DNA of 64,000 nt from Papaver somniferum (lineage: Eukaryota > Streptophyta > Magnoliopsida > Ranunculales > Papaveraceae), in assembly GCF_003573695.1 (NCBI RefSeq), contig NC_039364.1, forward strand, positions 232,555,656 to 232,619,655, read 5' to 3'. Position 1 is the first letter of the stretch. Each line of letters starts with the position of its first letter. The notes under the pieces were generated by a model. It was not told where the DNA came from. It saw only the letters and a program-made list of their open reading frames with translations, and made no database searches. This document shows, piece by piece, positions 23,171-34,164 of the stretch. The translations under genes were made by a program, and so were the position numbers.

Positions 23171-24128
23171 ACATGTATGAGTCTTAATTACCTAACTTGA
23201 TTTGTGATTGAAATTCTTAAATATAACAGGTTAGAAGCAATTATCAAAGCCATGGATGCTGGTTTTTATTGTCAAAGAAACTTTTTCATACTCTTATGGT
23301 AACCATTCTTGGTGTAAATCCTTGTGGAAAAGTTTATTCTTCCTTCTAAGCATATCAAGTCTTGTTTATACAAGTTTGTATCTTAGAAAAGATGATCACA
23401 GATTGTGTATTGTTACCATGAGATATTTCTAAACTTTTTAGTAACATGATCTCATGAGAGACTTTCAATGATTGGTTCTTAAATCATATCTCCTTGTAGG
23501 ATTTCTAAGATCCATTATAAATCTTTCTCTGGAGTAAGGTCGCTCTTGTTGTTCTTTCAGAAATGACATCAAATGGGGGAGAGTTCTTTTGAACTTGTGC
23601 TGAACGGTAATATCTTGCGGGGTGTGCGGCTGTGGAATTTTATAGGGGTTATCTTGTATCTTAAAACTCCTTGATGAATGCATTTAGCTTCGGCTTTATG
23701 ATTGCATCTAAATTAAGTTGGTATGTATTTTTCTTTTAGTTTATGAAACGTCTCTTCTCGGAAATTTCATTAGGAACCCTTTCTTGTACCTTTGCCAATT
23801 TTATTGACAAAAAGGGGGAGAATTAATGTGTAGTTCTACTACATATACATATGTTTTTCGGATCATTGTGTAAGGGGGAGTGGTTTCCATGTGAGATGGA
23901 GTATTGACTAAAGGGGAGTGATACATATCACCGTAGTATTATTGTCAAAGTTGTGATACAATGAAACTTTGATGTTGTGTAATAATACTATGATGGATCT
24001 TCAACAAGTACAGGATGAATACATGAAGATTTGAAGAACCAAGGAAATCAATATTGTCGTTTTTATTTTTAACAAGTACAAGCCATATGTATAATGGTTT
24101 TGTCACTAAAATTGACAAAGGGGGAGAT
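23171..24128 (+). other. 3' non-coding tail and polypurine tract of A2
   Basis: It is similar to 1600-2498 of A1 (for example 'atcaaatgggggagagttct' and 'tgaatgcatttagcttcggc'). The polypurine tract acaaagggggagat lies at 24,115-24,128. No coding frame was recognised. Confidence 0.8.
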
Positions 24129-26161
24129 TGTTAGAGCAATGCTCGGTTGAACTCACTAGCGTTGGTATGTCAAGTAAGTTGTCAATTTTAGTTGCCAAAA
24201 TGCATTCTTGATTTAGCATACTAAAGATAGTTTGGGACTATATTAGGTCTAAGAAGTTGAATTGAAGCTATTCTTAAAGGATGAAGATTGAAGATTGAAG
24301 ACTACAAGAAGACATCAACGAATACTTCATCAAAGGTATGTGATTGATTTCATTTGAATTCTTGTTATATTCTACCTTTCTAATCTATCAAAATATATGC
24401 TCACTATATGGAACAATTCTGATGACGGTAAATGTACCTTTATGTATATATACTTGAGGTTATTTGATTCATGACTTTGGTGATAATAACTTTTATCCCT
24501 ATAAAAGATCTCATATTATAGTAAATGAGCTTGCGAATCCAATGAGCCAAGAGTCACTCAATTCCGAGTTATAACGACAAAGTTATGAGTGATTTAAGTT
24601 CATTAGTAGGAAACATTTCATGGGATTTGGAGTGGTCCGAGAACTTGGGCCCAATACGTGACTAAAAGGGATTTTTGGTCAAGTTGGTGATGTTTTGTTA
24701 TCTAGGCAAGTTAGCTATTGGTCCAAACACTTTCGATTACCATATTAAAGTGTTTGTGATTCATGTCTAAGTTAAAATGTGATTTATTCACATAAATATA
24801 ATTTTTGCTAAATAAGTTATTTATTTAATTATTTTCGCAAGAGTTTTGACTTAGGAAAGACTCCCTTATTTAGGAGAGTCTTGTAAAAGGAAAATAGCTT
24901 TGCTTAGATTCCAAGCTATTGTTCATTATAAATAAGGAGTTCGTGAGTTTACAAGTTTTTCATCCCTTTGGAAAATTGGTGTAAGCTCTGCAGGTTGTTT
25001 TCCACGTCTTCCGTTCTTCGTGAACGAGAGTGAGATAAAAGTCTTTCTATTAGGGATCACAAAGCCAAATTGGATTTAATCTTCGTGATTGATCATAGAA
25101 CTTGTAATCTAGGTTTTTCACCTCTTGTCTATTCTAAGGTTTTCTTTTATGATATAAAACCATTCAAGAGTTGTTGATCATAAACCCTAGGTTTTGATAG
25201 ATTTCAGTTTCCAATCGTATACCAACACTTGTTAGTCGAAATCGGAGACTAGAAAAAATCCTTGAGAAGTTTTAAACAAGATATCTCTAGATTTATTCTA
25301 GTTGCTCTTGTGGTAGATTTATTAGGGTTTTATTAACTTGGAAATTGATCTTTGGAATCACCCAAGTTTACTTACGGAAATTAGGTTCACGGACTCCTTG
25401 TGTGTACGCATACTGATTGTAAGTTAAAACCCTAACTACAAGTTTGTTTTGATATTACTTTTACCTAGTAATTGTTTTTATCAAAATAAACACAAGATTT
25501 CCAAAACCTTGATTCACATCTAAAGGGAAATCAAACTTGTGTTTTGTGCAGACAAAATATCAAATCGTATCGATCATTGTGGTGTATCTTCTAAAGAGAA
25601 CTTTGGGTTCTGCTAGAAGATTTGTGTGAAGAGTTCCTAAATAGAATCGGTATTCTGCTAGGAGTTATACAAGTGCTGAAGAAGGTATTACATCTAGTTC
25701 GAATATGTAGTAGGAATTTAGTGTAACAGCTTATAATCAGTGTGTGTTTATTCTGGACTAGGTCCCGGGGTTTTTCTGCATTTGCGGTTTCCTCGTTAAA
25801 AAAATCTGGTGTCTGTGTTATTTCTTTTCCGCATTATATTTTATATAATTGAAATAATACAGGTTGTGCGTTTGTGATCATCAATTGGAAATCCAACCTT
25901 TGGTTGTTGATTGATATTGATTGATTCTTGGACATTGGTCTTTGGTACCGTCCAAGTTATTCCTTGTATTTGATAAAGACTCGTTATTGTTCTTAGCTTG
26001 AGTAAAAATCAAATCAAGAGAGAGATATTAACTCCTTGAGATACTTTTATCTAGATGGAGTCTGACTGTCTAGTTGATTCTCTAGTAAAGTATTTCGGAG
26101 TTAGTCCATACAGATTGCTAATCGAAATATTGGGTGGTGTTTTTAGACCCCCGCTTTTTCA
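24129..26161 (+). repeat. 3' LTR of A2
   Basis: 2,033 bp with the same ends as the 5' LTR. A short deletion near 25,255 removes about 25 bases present in the 5' copy ('aaaaacttcttttgaggcat'). Confidence 0.93.
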
Positions 26162-26166
26162 TATCA

Positions 26167-26583
26167 TTATATAAAACTTGAAATGGAGATTTATCAAGAA
26201 GAATAGGAGTTGGAGTTCTATGTATAAGGTAAGTAGGTGCAAGAAAAGCATCATACCAGTATTCTTTAGGAAAACAAGCATTAAAGAGTAAAGTATTTCC
26301 CATCTCAGTAATGTGTGTATGCTTCCTTTCAGCAAGACTATTTTGTTTTGGTGTCTTTGGACAAGAAATTCTTAGTTGAATACCAGATGAGTCTAGAAAA
26401 CCTTTAAAACTACCTTTGACTAACTCACTTGCACCATCTGTTTGAAAAGTTATAATTCTTGTTTTAAAAAGATTTTCAGTTAAACTCTTGAAATGTTAAA
26501 AATAATGTAAAGCTTCAGTTTTAACTTGCATTGGATAAATCCAATGAAATCTACTAAAATTATCAATAAAAATAATATAGTAC
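26167..26583 (-). pseudogene. Integrase core of Copia B, broken
   Basis: On the minus strand the segment reads RISCPKTPKQNSLAERKH (containing the catalytic glutamate), then MGNTLLFNACFPKEYWYDAF and IHRTPTPILLDKSPFQVLYN, where A2 is inserted. Before this, pieces of the DDE core appear in more than one frame with a stop near 26,495. The reading frame resumes on the far side of A2 at 18,105 (PDYSFLRVFGCVCYPF), so the insertion split a continuous integrase sequence. Confidence 0.88.
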
Positions 26584-27249
26584 CTATATCCTGCTAATGA
26601 AGTAAACAGGGGAAGGACCCCACTCATCACAATGAACTAGTGCAAGTGGAGATGAAGCATGAGAGGTAGATAAAGAATAAGGAAGTCTTTTACTTTTTTC
26701 TAATTGACAGGGATGACAAATATTCTGAGAACTAGGAGACTTGACAATGATATTTTTATGAGTATGAAGTTGTTGAATTATCTTAGAAGAAGGGTGACCT
26801 AATATGCTATGCCAAACTTGAGAAGAAGCAAGAAGAGATGAAAAAGCATATTGCAACATAGGAGTTGTTATGGGATACAAATTATTGACCATCATTCCCT
26901 GTGCTAATAGAGCATGACTATGCAAATCTCGTATCTCATAACCAAAAGAATTAAAAGTAATATAGCATGCATTGTCTTTGGTAAACTTAGCAACTGACAG
27001 TAAATTATATTTCATGGTTGATACATGTAAAACATTATCCAATCTAAAGCTTGTTTTTGGTGTGTAAATCTTAGCATTAACAACAAGAGAGATAGGCAGA
27101 ATCTTACCATTTCCAATAATAACAGCATCCTTGCCTTTGTAGTTAGAAGTATTCTGCAACAAAGATTTATCTCTAGTCATATGTGTAGAAGCACCACTAT
27201 CAGATAGCCATATTATAGTTGAGGAGGAAGGATCATCATTAACATTCAA
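26584..27249 (-). pseudogene. Protease and pre-integrase region of Copia B
   Basis: The frame contains IIWLSDSGASTHMTRDKSLL, with the DSG aspartic protease motif near residue 17. It then has the GAG-pre-integrase block VWHSILGHPSSKIIQQL with the paired histidines, and CHPCQLEKSKRL with the paired cysteines of the integrase zinc domain. It ends near residue 221 at the beginning of the integrase core (VHCDEWGP, where D is the first catalytic residue). The frame connects to gag upstream after a stop near 27,248. Confidence 0.9.
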
Positions 27250-27309
27250 ACTGGTGTAGGCATGTTAAGTAGTACTAGAAGATGTAGCTGGATCTGTAGA
27301 TCAATTAAC

Positions 27310-28476
27310 TTAAATATCAGAATTGGCATAATGTTCTTGAGCTCTATATCCAGATGAATTACCACCATTTGAAGTACCAGTTGGAGGTGGATGATATCTA
27401 AAGAAACACCTAGTGGAAATATGACCATTCTTATTACAAATCTGACAATACATTTTTGAATAATCCACATAAGGTCTCATGTCACCATTTGAACTAGAGC
27501 CATTAGAAGAATTAGAACTTGACCCATGTTGGTATTGATTGTTCTTATAATTTCCATTATTACCATTCTTATTGTTACCACCATTCCTTCTGTTATTATT
27601 ATTGTAGCCATTAGAAGCATTCCTTGCATAAAAAGCAGTTGAATTTTGCTCATCATAAACATTTGTAGCTTGATGCTGTCTGTCAGCTAGAAATTGTTCA
27701 TGAGAAAGTAACTTTGCTTTCAATTCACCAAAAGTATATGATGTTTCCCTATTCTGTGAAGAGATGACAAACACATCATAATCACTACCCAATCCATTTA
27801 GTACAAACATTAGTAAATCTCCATCATTAACCTTTTCTCCAATTGCAGCCAAAGAATCAGCTATTGGTTTGATCTTTTGAAGATACACTACAATAGATTG
27901 GTTACCTTTCTTAATTCCATGTAATTGAGTTCGAAGCATGTTTTTCCTAGCAAGAAATTGTGTTCTAAATCTTGTAGAAAGATAATCCAAAATTTCCTTA
28001 GCTGTTTGAAGACCAAGAACATCACCACTTACAGTTTCAGTAAAAGTAGCCTTAAGACATGTAGACAAAAATCGATCTAACTTTCTCCAAGAAACCCATT
28101 CTGGATTTACAGTATCAATTCCATCAGCAATGTTTTTCTTTGGTGGTTCTTGCAACTCACCATTTACATAACCAAAAAGATCAGTAGATATCAAAACACC
28201 CTCAAATTGATCACGCCATAATAAGTAATTTGACCCATCCAATTTCATAGAAACAAAGTTTGATATATTTTTAAAGGGGTGAAGAATAAATACCAGATCC
28301 ACCGGAAGTCGACATTGTTGGAATTGAAGAAATATTATGCAAAATAGCTTGAGATTCAGTACGATTAACAGGACTGTGATTGTTGATGTTTGTTGATTTG
28401 CCTTTGTTGTTGTTGTTACTTCGACTATTTTTGTTATGACGATTTCTTTGTAAGTACTTGTTCTTGTAGTGACCAT
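27310..28476 (-). CDS. gag of Copia B
   Basis: The roughly 388-residue frame has no stop, making it the least damaged part of element B. Residues 75-260 form the Copia gag core (KLDGSNYLLWRDQFEGVL, then LDYLSTRFRTQFLARKNMLR and FVLNGLGSDYDVFV). A long asparagine/glycine-rich linker follows (about 290-330). The zinc knuckle CQICNKNGHISTRC (CX2CX4HX4C) is near residue 350. The true start may be downstream of the first ATG, since residues 1-70 look like decayed leader. It would form the capsid-like particle that packages element RNA. Confidence 0.85.
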   Translation of the reverse strand: MVTTRTSTYKEIVITKIVEVTTTTKANQQTSTITVLLIVLNLKLFCIIFLQFQQCRLPVDLVFILHPFKNISNFVSMKLDGSNYLLWRDQFEGVLISTDLFGYVNGELQEPPKKNIADGIDTVNPEWVSWRKLDRFLSTCLKATFTETVSGDVLGLQTAKEILDYLSTRFRTQFLARKNMLRTQLHGIKKGNQSIVVYLQKIKPIADSLAAIGEKVNDGDLLMFVLNGLGSDYDVFVISSQNRETSYTFGELKAKLLSHEQFLADRQHQATNVYDEQNSTAFYARNASNGYNNNNRRNGGNNKNGNNGNYKNNQYQHGSSSNSSNGSSSNGDMRPYVDYSKMYCQICNKNGHISTRCFFRYHPPPTGTSNGGNSSGYRAQEHYANSDI

Positions 28477-28599
28477 AAAAGATCAAGATGAACCCTAAAA
28501 TCGATTTGGGAAAAGTTGTTGCCTCTATATTACACAGAAGCCAAAAGTTGTTGACAAAATTGTTAAGCTTTGATGATGAAAAACAAACAGGATCGTTAC

Positions 28600-28612
28600 T
28601 TAATCTGATACC
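28600..28612 (-). other. Primer binding site of Copia B
   Basis: On the minus strand the LTR end ..aattctca is followed by cGGTATCAGATT, a match to the initiator tRNA-Met site TGGTATCAGAGC with a few changes. Confidence 0.8.
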
Positions 28613-28613
28613 G

Positions 28614-28793
28614 TGAGAATTAATAATCTCATAATAATGAACAAAGTAAAAAACAGAGATGAAAGAGAAGAAGTTTATTATTTTCTGTAAGAATTATTTT
28701 TACAGAGAGACTCAATTCAGACACATTAAATACTGTCTATTTTCAACGACTTTTAACTAAAGTCAATGACCAATTACACAAGCATTCCTATTA
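28614..28793 (-). repeat. 5' LTR of Copia B
   Basis: 180 bp, aligned with 15,978-16,156. It is flanked outside by ATAAA (28,794-28,798). Confidence 0.88.
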
Positions 28794-28798
28794 ATAAA

Positions 28799-29100
28799 TA
28801 CTTTGTCCAATGTATTACAACTTACTCTTTTGTGAAATCCAAACATGGATGATAACCTAAACGACAATGTTGTTCCCCAAACATTTTATTTTCATCAACA
28901 ATATCATCTTCTTCATCAATTTGATCAATAGATGAAACTAAATATGAGTTCTGATCAATAACAACGATTTTAGATAATGTAAATCGAGATTGAGAACATG
29001 GGTTTGGTGAGAATGAAACTAAATAAGTATCGAGATTCAACCACATCATTAACATTCCAAAGAAGGTTAAGAAGAATAAAAGAAAAAAATAAATTCTAGG
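28799..29100 (-). pseudogene. O-fucosyltransferase-like pseudogene, 5' part
   Basis: The minus-strand frame runs from a hydrophobic segment (YFFLLFFLTFFGMLMMWLNL, a type II signal anchor) through a short acidic stem (DQIDEEDDIVDENK). It then has HCRLGYHPCLDF, the CLDF block that opens the conserved domain of plant O-fucosyltransferase-family proteins. A TAA follows after CLDFTKE where the family has tyrosine; the same frame then reads WTKYLLIVVSGG across the Copia B insertion site into 15,972-15,845. Family members act in the Golgi on cell-wall or protein glycans. An alternative, that GTAAGT at the TAA is a splice donor, is less likely because the frame continues. Two nonsense codons and the insertion make it dead. 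Confidence 0.8.
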
Positions 29101-29289
29101 GTTTGTTCTACTAATACTAGTAAAAATATCTAGTTGAGTATTTAGATGATTTTTTAGGAGCTAATAATAAAGTTTGTAATGAACGAAATTGAACTTATTA
29201 TTTGAGACATAACCAATACATAAGATAACTTAGAATTGTTGCTGAAGTTTTTTAGTTTGGCCATATTTAAACCTTCCAATAAGGTTTCT

Positions 29290-30245
29290 TTGTAGTAGAC
29301 TAATAGCTAACAGGTAAAAAATTGAAATCAGACAGGTCATACAGGTACAGGCACATGTAACAAAAACAACTGTCTACTAGGAGGTACATGTACTCGGTTT
29401 GAAGAAAGACGGATTGTACCGTCCTTTGTGAAGCCCTACTCATTAACCCACAAATCATTCCATAGATCAATATCACTACCATTACCAATGCTCCAACTCA
29501 AACAATCCTTGATGGCATTTCTCCCCTTATTATACTCTTCCAACTAGTTGAGCTCCTATTACTGGCCTTACAAGTCCAGAATTCATTTTTTTTCGCATAC
29601 TTAACGTGAAATGACCTAGAAACATGAGAAAGGGGATTATCAAAAAAAAATCCAGGCTATTATAACTAATAAAGAGAGATTATTAGTTGCTACATACCTT
29701 AAACCAATACCACCCTTATCAATAGGTCTGCAGACAGACCTCCCGTTAACCTTATACATCTTAGAGCTATATATCCTTGTCACCACCTTCCTCATGTACT
29801 TGTTAAGCTTATTGATTAGGTTATTAGATTACTTCAAAACATACATAACATGGTTGTCATATGATCAATAACAAATCTTAATAAAGTAGTTCAACCGGAA
29901 ATATTAAATTTCCTAGACTCCCAACCGTGTAATATGTCCTCACTCTTTTCAACCAAAATGAGAATAAGTCTTCCCCATTGGAGAGGAACTCCCTAATATT
30001 TACCTGGTTCCCTAGCGACTTGAACATCGATGACTTTGGCCATACTATTAGTGACACTTCTACTCAAATTAGTAGAATTAATCAAGGTAGGTTTGGACTC
30101 ACTAACCATTTGGTCAGACCACTTACTAAACATGTCCAAAAAAATTTGAGATTGCATGCATTTTCATAATTTCCTTTCACAAAAATAATGTTATTATCGG
30201 CATAAAGGGAGTAAATGATGCTCTCATAACTTGACAATTCAGTGT
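29290..30245 (-). pseudogene. LINE relic: reverse transcriptase 3' half
   Basis: On the minus strand from 30,240: SIIYSLYADNNIIFVKGNYE (the catalytic YADD box reads YADN), then KPTLINSTNLSRSVTNSMAK, GKY.GVPLQWGR and GWESRKFNISG (the SQAGR-type block). Next come NGRSVCRPIDKGGIGLRYVA near 29,740 and LSWSIGNGSDIDLWNDLWVN near 29,470. These are consecutive landmarks of a plant LINE RT and its C-terminal region. Stops and frameshifts are frequent. It lies immediately upstream of the O-fucosyltransferase fragment, in what would be that gene's promoter. Confidence 0.82.
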
Positions 30246-31589
30246 ATCTTTTCTTTCGTAACGATATAATGTGAATTCATTATTAGCACTTTGGGTACAT
30301 GAAAAATTTTAGATCTGAATATCTGTAATATGATGAATAAAGTGCAATTCTGGTTCACAAGAACAAATAAAAGATCATGTCTTTCATTTTGAATTGGTAA
30401 GTAAGTTTTATACCATGGAAAAAATTTTGCCAATTTGGAGTATCCAAGTGTTGGTTTTTGGGACACGGTTTTTTTTTAATGGCGAATTTGTTTCTTGGTT
30501 ATAATTACGTAAATTGTGGGTTATCTGCCAAATTTTAGCTTATTAAGTAGATTCTAGGTCATTAACAAAATCTTAAGTCTTGAGATCACAAAGTAAAATT
30601 TAGATCATAACTCATAAATTTTAGATCACTAAATAGATTTTCCTTAACAATGCAAACTTTGAAGAATGTAAAGTTTAATATTTTATGGCTATCTACATGG
30701 GGCTAATCTTTTTAAAGAACAAAAAAGAGATGTCATCCCGATCAAACTAACTGGGATGATAAATAAAAATTGAAAAATAAGGAGATGGAAAAGTTTTGAA
30801 CAAGATAAATTTTAGGCTATTGACGAGTCGATAAAACCAAAAATTACATGTGAATTTTACCCACCGTGCATTACATGACATGTAAAGTTTGACATACTCA
30901 TGGATCGGACTCAACCAAAAACTTCGCATACCCATGGATTTCTTCTATATCTGTGAAAGGTGGCCATTTTGGTAATAAAACGGAAATTTATGTCTTCATA
31001 ATGTTCGTATAATTATCAATTTCCACCACCATCTCGGATGTTAAACTGTTTGATTTTAATCCTATGAACATCTAATTACACGTTTTAGGCCACACATTGT
31101 AAGTTATTAGTTGTTGACGATACTTCCTATGACTGCATAAGCATAACATACACTGTTATGGTGCTCTTTATCCTAGTTGTTACATATTGGCATATTTTAT
31201 ATAGAGCAGCATGTAAATTTTGTTGACGCTCACAAACAATTCAATCATCATTTAGCTAACACAAAATTTGTATGATAAACCGAGGTTCCCAAAATAATTC
31301 CCATAACCGCATGAGGTGTCCCTCTCGTCTTCAAACAATATCCAAAGACAACCAACAAAACTAACACCATGTACAACATCTCTACTGGAATCATGTTTTA
31401 AAAAAAATTTCTTTCTACTTCACCACTCTCTATTCATCGATCAATTTCATTCCATCACATGTTATTTACATTGATCGCATGTGTCTAGGAAGCCGTATGG
31501 GATATGTGGCCATTTATGATAATACCCAAATTTCATTTGTTATTTTGATTTTTATGGTTCTCCTTGTAACTCTTTCGGAGCAAACAAAG
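30246..31589. repeat. Non-coding block duplicated at 49.6-51.8 kb
   Basis: No gene was recognised. The interval tracks 49,650-50,390 and 51,380-51,790 in order, with shared phrases such as 'gttcgtataattatcaattt' (31,004 and 50,348), 'acaaaatttgtatgata' and 'gaagccgtatgggat'. The two Tourist MITEs at 50.46-51.33 kb are absent from this copy, so they inserted after the duplication. Confidence 0.75.
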
Positions 31590-32500
31590 GGATGCAATTA
31601 CAAAACATTTTTTATTTTATTTTCGAAGTACTCAAGTACAAAACATGGATTGGTTCAACTCCTGGCATTTTTTATTTTATTTTATCTCATGGCAAGTTTA
31701 ATAACCCCACAAACTTCATGGATTGGTTCAACTCCTGGTTCATATCTGGAAGTACTTCTGAAAACTACAATACTTATGCTACTATTTGTTGGTATATTTG
31801 GAAGGCTAGATGTGATCTAGTTTTCAGTCACATAAAGCCTAATGCGCGCCAAACAAACATCTCTCTGCATTAAGCAACACTTATGTGATTATAACAGAGT
31901 TCACAACCTACCAACTCATGCTCTAAATACTTTTTCTCTGAATGGAGAAGAGCCATACAATCATGCAGATATTACAGTGCCTTATGATCTGAATCAACAT
32001 GCTCCACAGGAGTTTGGTTTTATCATCAAAATATGTACTATACAAGACCCTGAAAATTTAAAATATTTTTATGCACTAACTATCTGGATGCTGCAGGAAA
32101 CAACATTGATAGCAGAGGACACTCAGGCCACTTGGGAGAATGGGGTGCAACAGGAGGTGCAGACCTAGCTTTCAACTGGGCAAAGGAGCAACAACACATG
32201 AATATTGAAGTACAAGCTGAATCCAAGGAAATTCTGTTAAGATTCCAGTTTCTATATAACCAGGCAATCAAGGGAAGATTCAACCTCAGTCACTATGAAG
32301 ATTTGGAAAACACTAATGAAGACAATCTCTTAAGAATCAACCCAATATCTTTTGTGTTAACTAGTTTTACTTTTATTCATAGACTCCAAAACTTGCAATC
32401 TCTTAATATTGCTATTATGTGTAAGAATTATGAAAGCAGGCTTGACACAAGCTCTGCTACTACTTTGTTTGGTTCTTAGGCCCTGCCTAAGTTTTTCTAT
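31590..32500 (+). pseudogene. LINE relic: zinc/RNase H region
   Basis: The plus strand reads WFNSWFISGSTSENYNTYAT followed by CWYIWKARCDLVFSH, typical of the LINE segment between zinc domain and RNase H. It continues in other frames to AFNWAKEQQHMNIEVQAESK near 32,170-32,230, the central RNase H helix. Reading frames change at least twice. A short partial duplication ('ggattggttcaactcctgg' twice, near 31,650 and 31,720) adds to the damage. It ends near 32,500. Confidence 0.65.
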
Positions 32501-32663
32501 ACAAAAAAGTACAAAACATGGACACGCTGCTATTCTTACTTATTCATCATGTCCTTTCTTTCCGACCCATAAATTGTGTTGTAAGGAGAAATCATTCCCA
32601 TTTGAAACTTTTGGGAAAATTTCGATATGCAACTTTAAAAAAAAAAAGGAATTATATGCTGAT

Positions 32664-32680
32664 AATCAGCATGGCCTTAA
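32664..32680. repeat. Target site duplication of LINE D (left)
   Basis: AATCAGCATGGCCTTAA, repeated exactly at 48,964-48,980 after the A-rich tail. A 17-bp duplication is typical of target-primed reverse transcription. Confidence 0.93.
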
Positions 32681-33695
32681 CTTTTATTGATTGACTCAAG
32701 GTTGGGTCAGTTCGCGGCTCTGCGAATCCGGCAACCGCCGAGTCAACTCAATCTTCTCCGTCTCATACAATTTGAGATCCAAATCTTCTGCATGTTCCAT
32801 TAACAGGATTTTTTTCCCTTCAATTTCTTAAATCTTCTATTGATTGGTTTATCTAAATTCTTTTCTAATCTTTTTGCTTCCCTTCTATGTCAGGCTAATC
32901 TCCTTGGTTTACCTGCCATGTAGCCCCTTTAGGGGCCGTTTAATCTACCGTAGTATCTGTTCCTTCCTTCTATGGCGACAATTTTTCCCCCTCTTCGTTC
33001 TGGCCGGGTGTAGTTGCAACTGTTCAAGCCGGGGTCCGGTCTTTTTTACCTTCAACTGTTCATGAATCAGGGATCAATGTTTAGGGGTTTTCATCATCCT
33101 CTTCAAATCGGTAAAATCACTGGCTTTCTATCATTCATCAAGGTTTGAATTTATACTCTTTTGTTTCGAACAGCAGGGGTTTCTATTGATCTTTTATATA
33201 ATGCCTTAATTGCTGCATTCGTTATTTTGGCCAATTTCCCTATCTTAATTTGTCTAGTCTTTATGTTTCATCCATTTTCTTCACTCCAGCTCTTAATAGG
33301 TTTTAAGATAAAAGTTCCCCTTGTTCTCATATAGTTTATTGTTTTGTTTGTGAGTCGCTTCCAATTGTTGCCTGCATTCAGAGTGTTTGTTGTTATTAGA
33401 GTTCTTCTGAGTACTGCGCATCTCTTTTAAAGTCTTTTTCATCGTTTTAAGTGTTTATTTTAATGTTTCAAAGATGTGTTTTTCGTTTTGCTGGCCTTTT
33501 AAACTCCAATAGTTGTCGACTTCACCAAGTTTCCCTCTCTGCGGCCTAACTATTTTGGGTTTGTGTCGGATCAATGAATTAAGGTCTGGTATCTCTGTTT
33601 GCATGTAAAATAGTTATCACCCAGTGGTTTTACTGTTTTGAGTCGACTGTTAGTAATTTCCTACGATGTTCTCTTACTATTCTGGTGTTCTGTCA
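32681..33695 (+). other. 5' region of LINE D
   Basis: No coding frame with a known domain was seen. The first 120 bases are comparatively GC-rich (cgcggctctgcgaatccggc) and could hold the internal promoter used by LINEs. The expected ORF1 is not visible. Confidence 0.6.
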
Positions 33696-34158
33696 TGTAG
33701 TTGCAGGAAATCCTACACTACACCCCTCATATGATTTCATTGTTGATCAACTCATTTTTAGGTTTACACTCTTAATTTTATTGATAAATCTTTGAATGTT
33801 CTTACAAGAAAGATAAAAAAGTCAAGAATGATCTCTGCTCTGAACTTTCTCTCTCCTATTTACTTGTTTCTTACTCAAAAAAGATCTCTCTCTTTTATTT
33901 TCAACTCGAACGACTATTTATAAAGAAATACATAGTGGATGACAGCTAATCTGTCCTTTATTTTCGGGTATGGTTTGCCACATTCTCGCAACCTTACAAA
34001 TGTTAATTTCGCAAACTCTCTAATTTTCGCAGAACTATCATATCTTTCTCGTGATTTTTGCTGACGTCATTTATTCCTGAAATTGTTCTGCGACGCTGTT
34101 GTGCTGTGTCATTGATGATTTCGCTGAAACGTTGTCGTTGCGAGATTCTGATCCTACA
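33696..34158 (-). repeat. 3' LTR of Gypsy C
   Basis: 463 bp, TGTAGTTGCAGG to GATCCTACA, preceded by TGTCA. On the minus strand the purine-rich gaagatatgagaagaggcaa adjoining it is the probable polypurine tract. Confidence 0.95.
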
Positions 34159-34164
34159 TCTTGC

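Larger units (their letters stand above)
18111..26161 (+). mobile_element. Sirevirus-like Copia element A2, gag-only derivative
   Basis: The 8.05 kb element is complete in outline: 5' LTR 18,111-20,164, tRNA-iMet primer site, gag, polypurine tract, 3' LTR 24,129-26,161, and the TATCA target duplication. The interior is only about 4 kb. It contains gag with two zinc knuckles but no protease, integrase or RT that can be recognised. In their place is a stretch resembling the middle of an A1 LTR (22,430-23,170) and the non-coding 3' tail shared with A1. This is a non-autonomous form that probably relied on enzymes supplied by relatives. The two LTRs are very similar, so it is the younger insertion relative to host element B. 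Confidence 0.92.
15978..28793 (-). mobile_element. Copia retrotransposon B, with element A2 nested inside
   Basis: Order on the minus strand: LTR (28,793-28,614), primer site, gag, protease and integrase, [A2 insertion], end of integrase, reverse transcriptase, RNase H, purine tract, LTR (16,156-15,978). The target duplication ATAAA flanks it (15,973-15,977 and 28,794-28,798). Without A2 the element is about 4.76 kb, a normal Copia length with short 180-bp LTRs. The LTR ends are TGAGAATT.. and ..CTATTA on the plus strand, so one end lacks the usual CA/TG. Coding regions carry several stops, frameshifts and an RT deletion, so it is not autonomous now. Confidence 0.92.

Noticed and set aside
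27477..27662. Minus-strand methionine/isoleucine-rich frame
   Set aside because: Alternate-frame reading of the asparagine-rich linker of Copia B gag.
28815..28825. GTAAGT after CLDFTKE as a splice donor of the O-fucosyltransferase gene
   Set aside because: The frame continues through the site and across the transposon boundary into the conserved SGGM block without a gap, so the stop is better read as a nonsense mutation within an exon.
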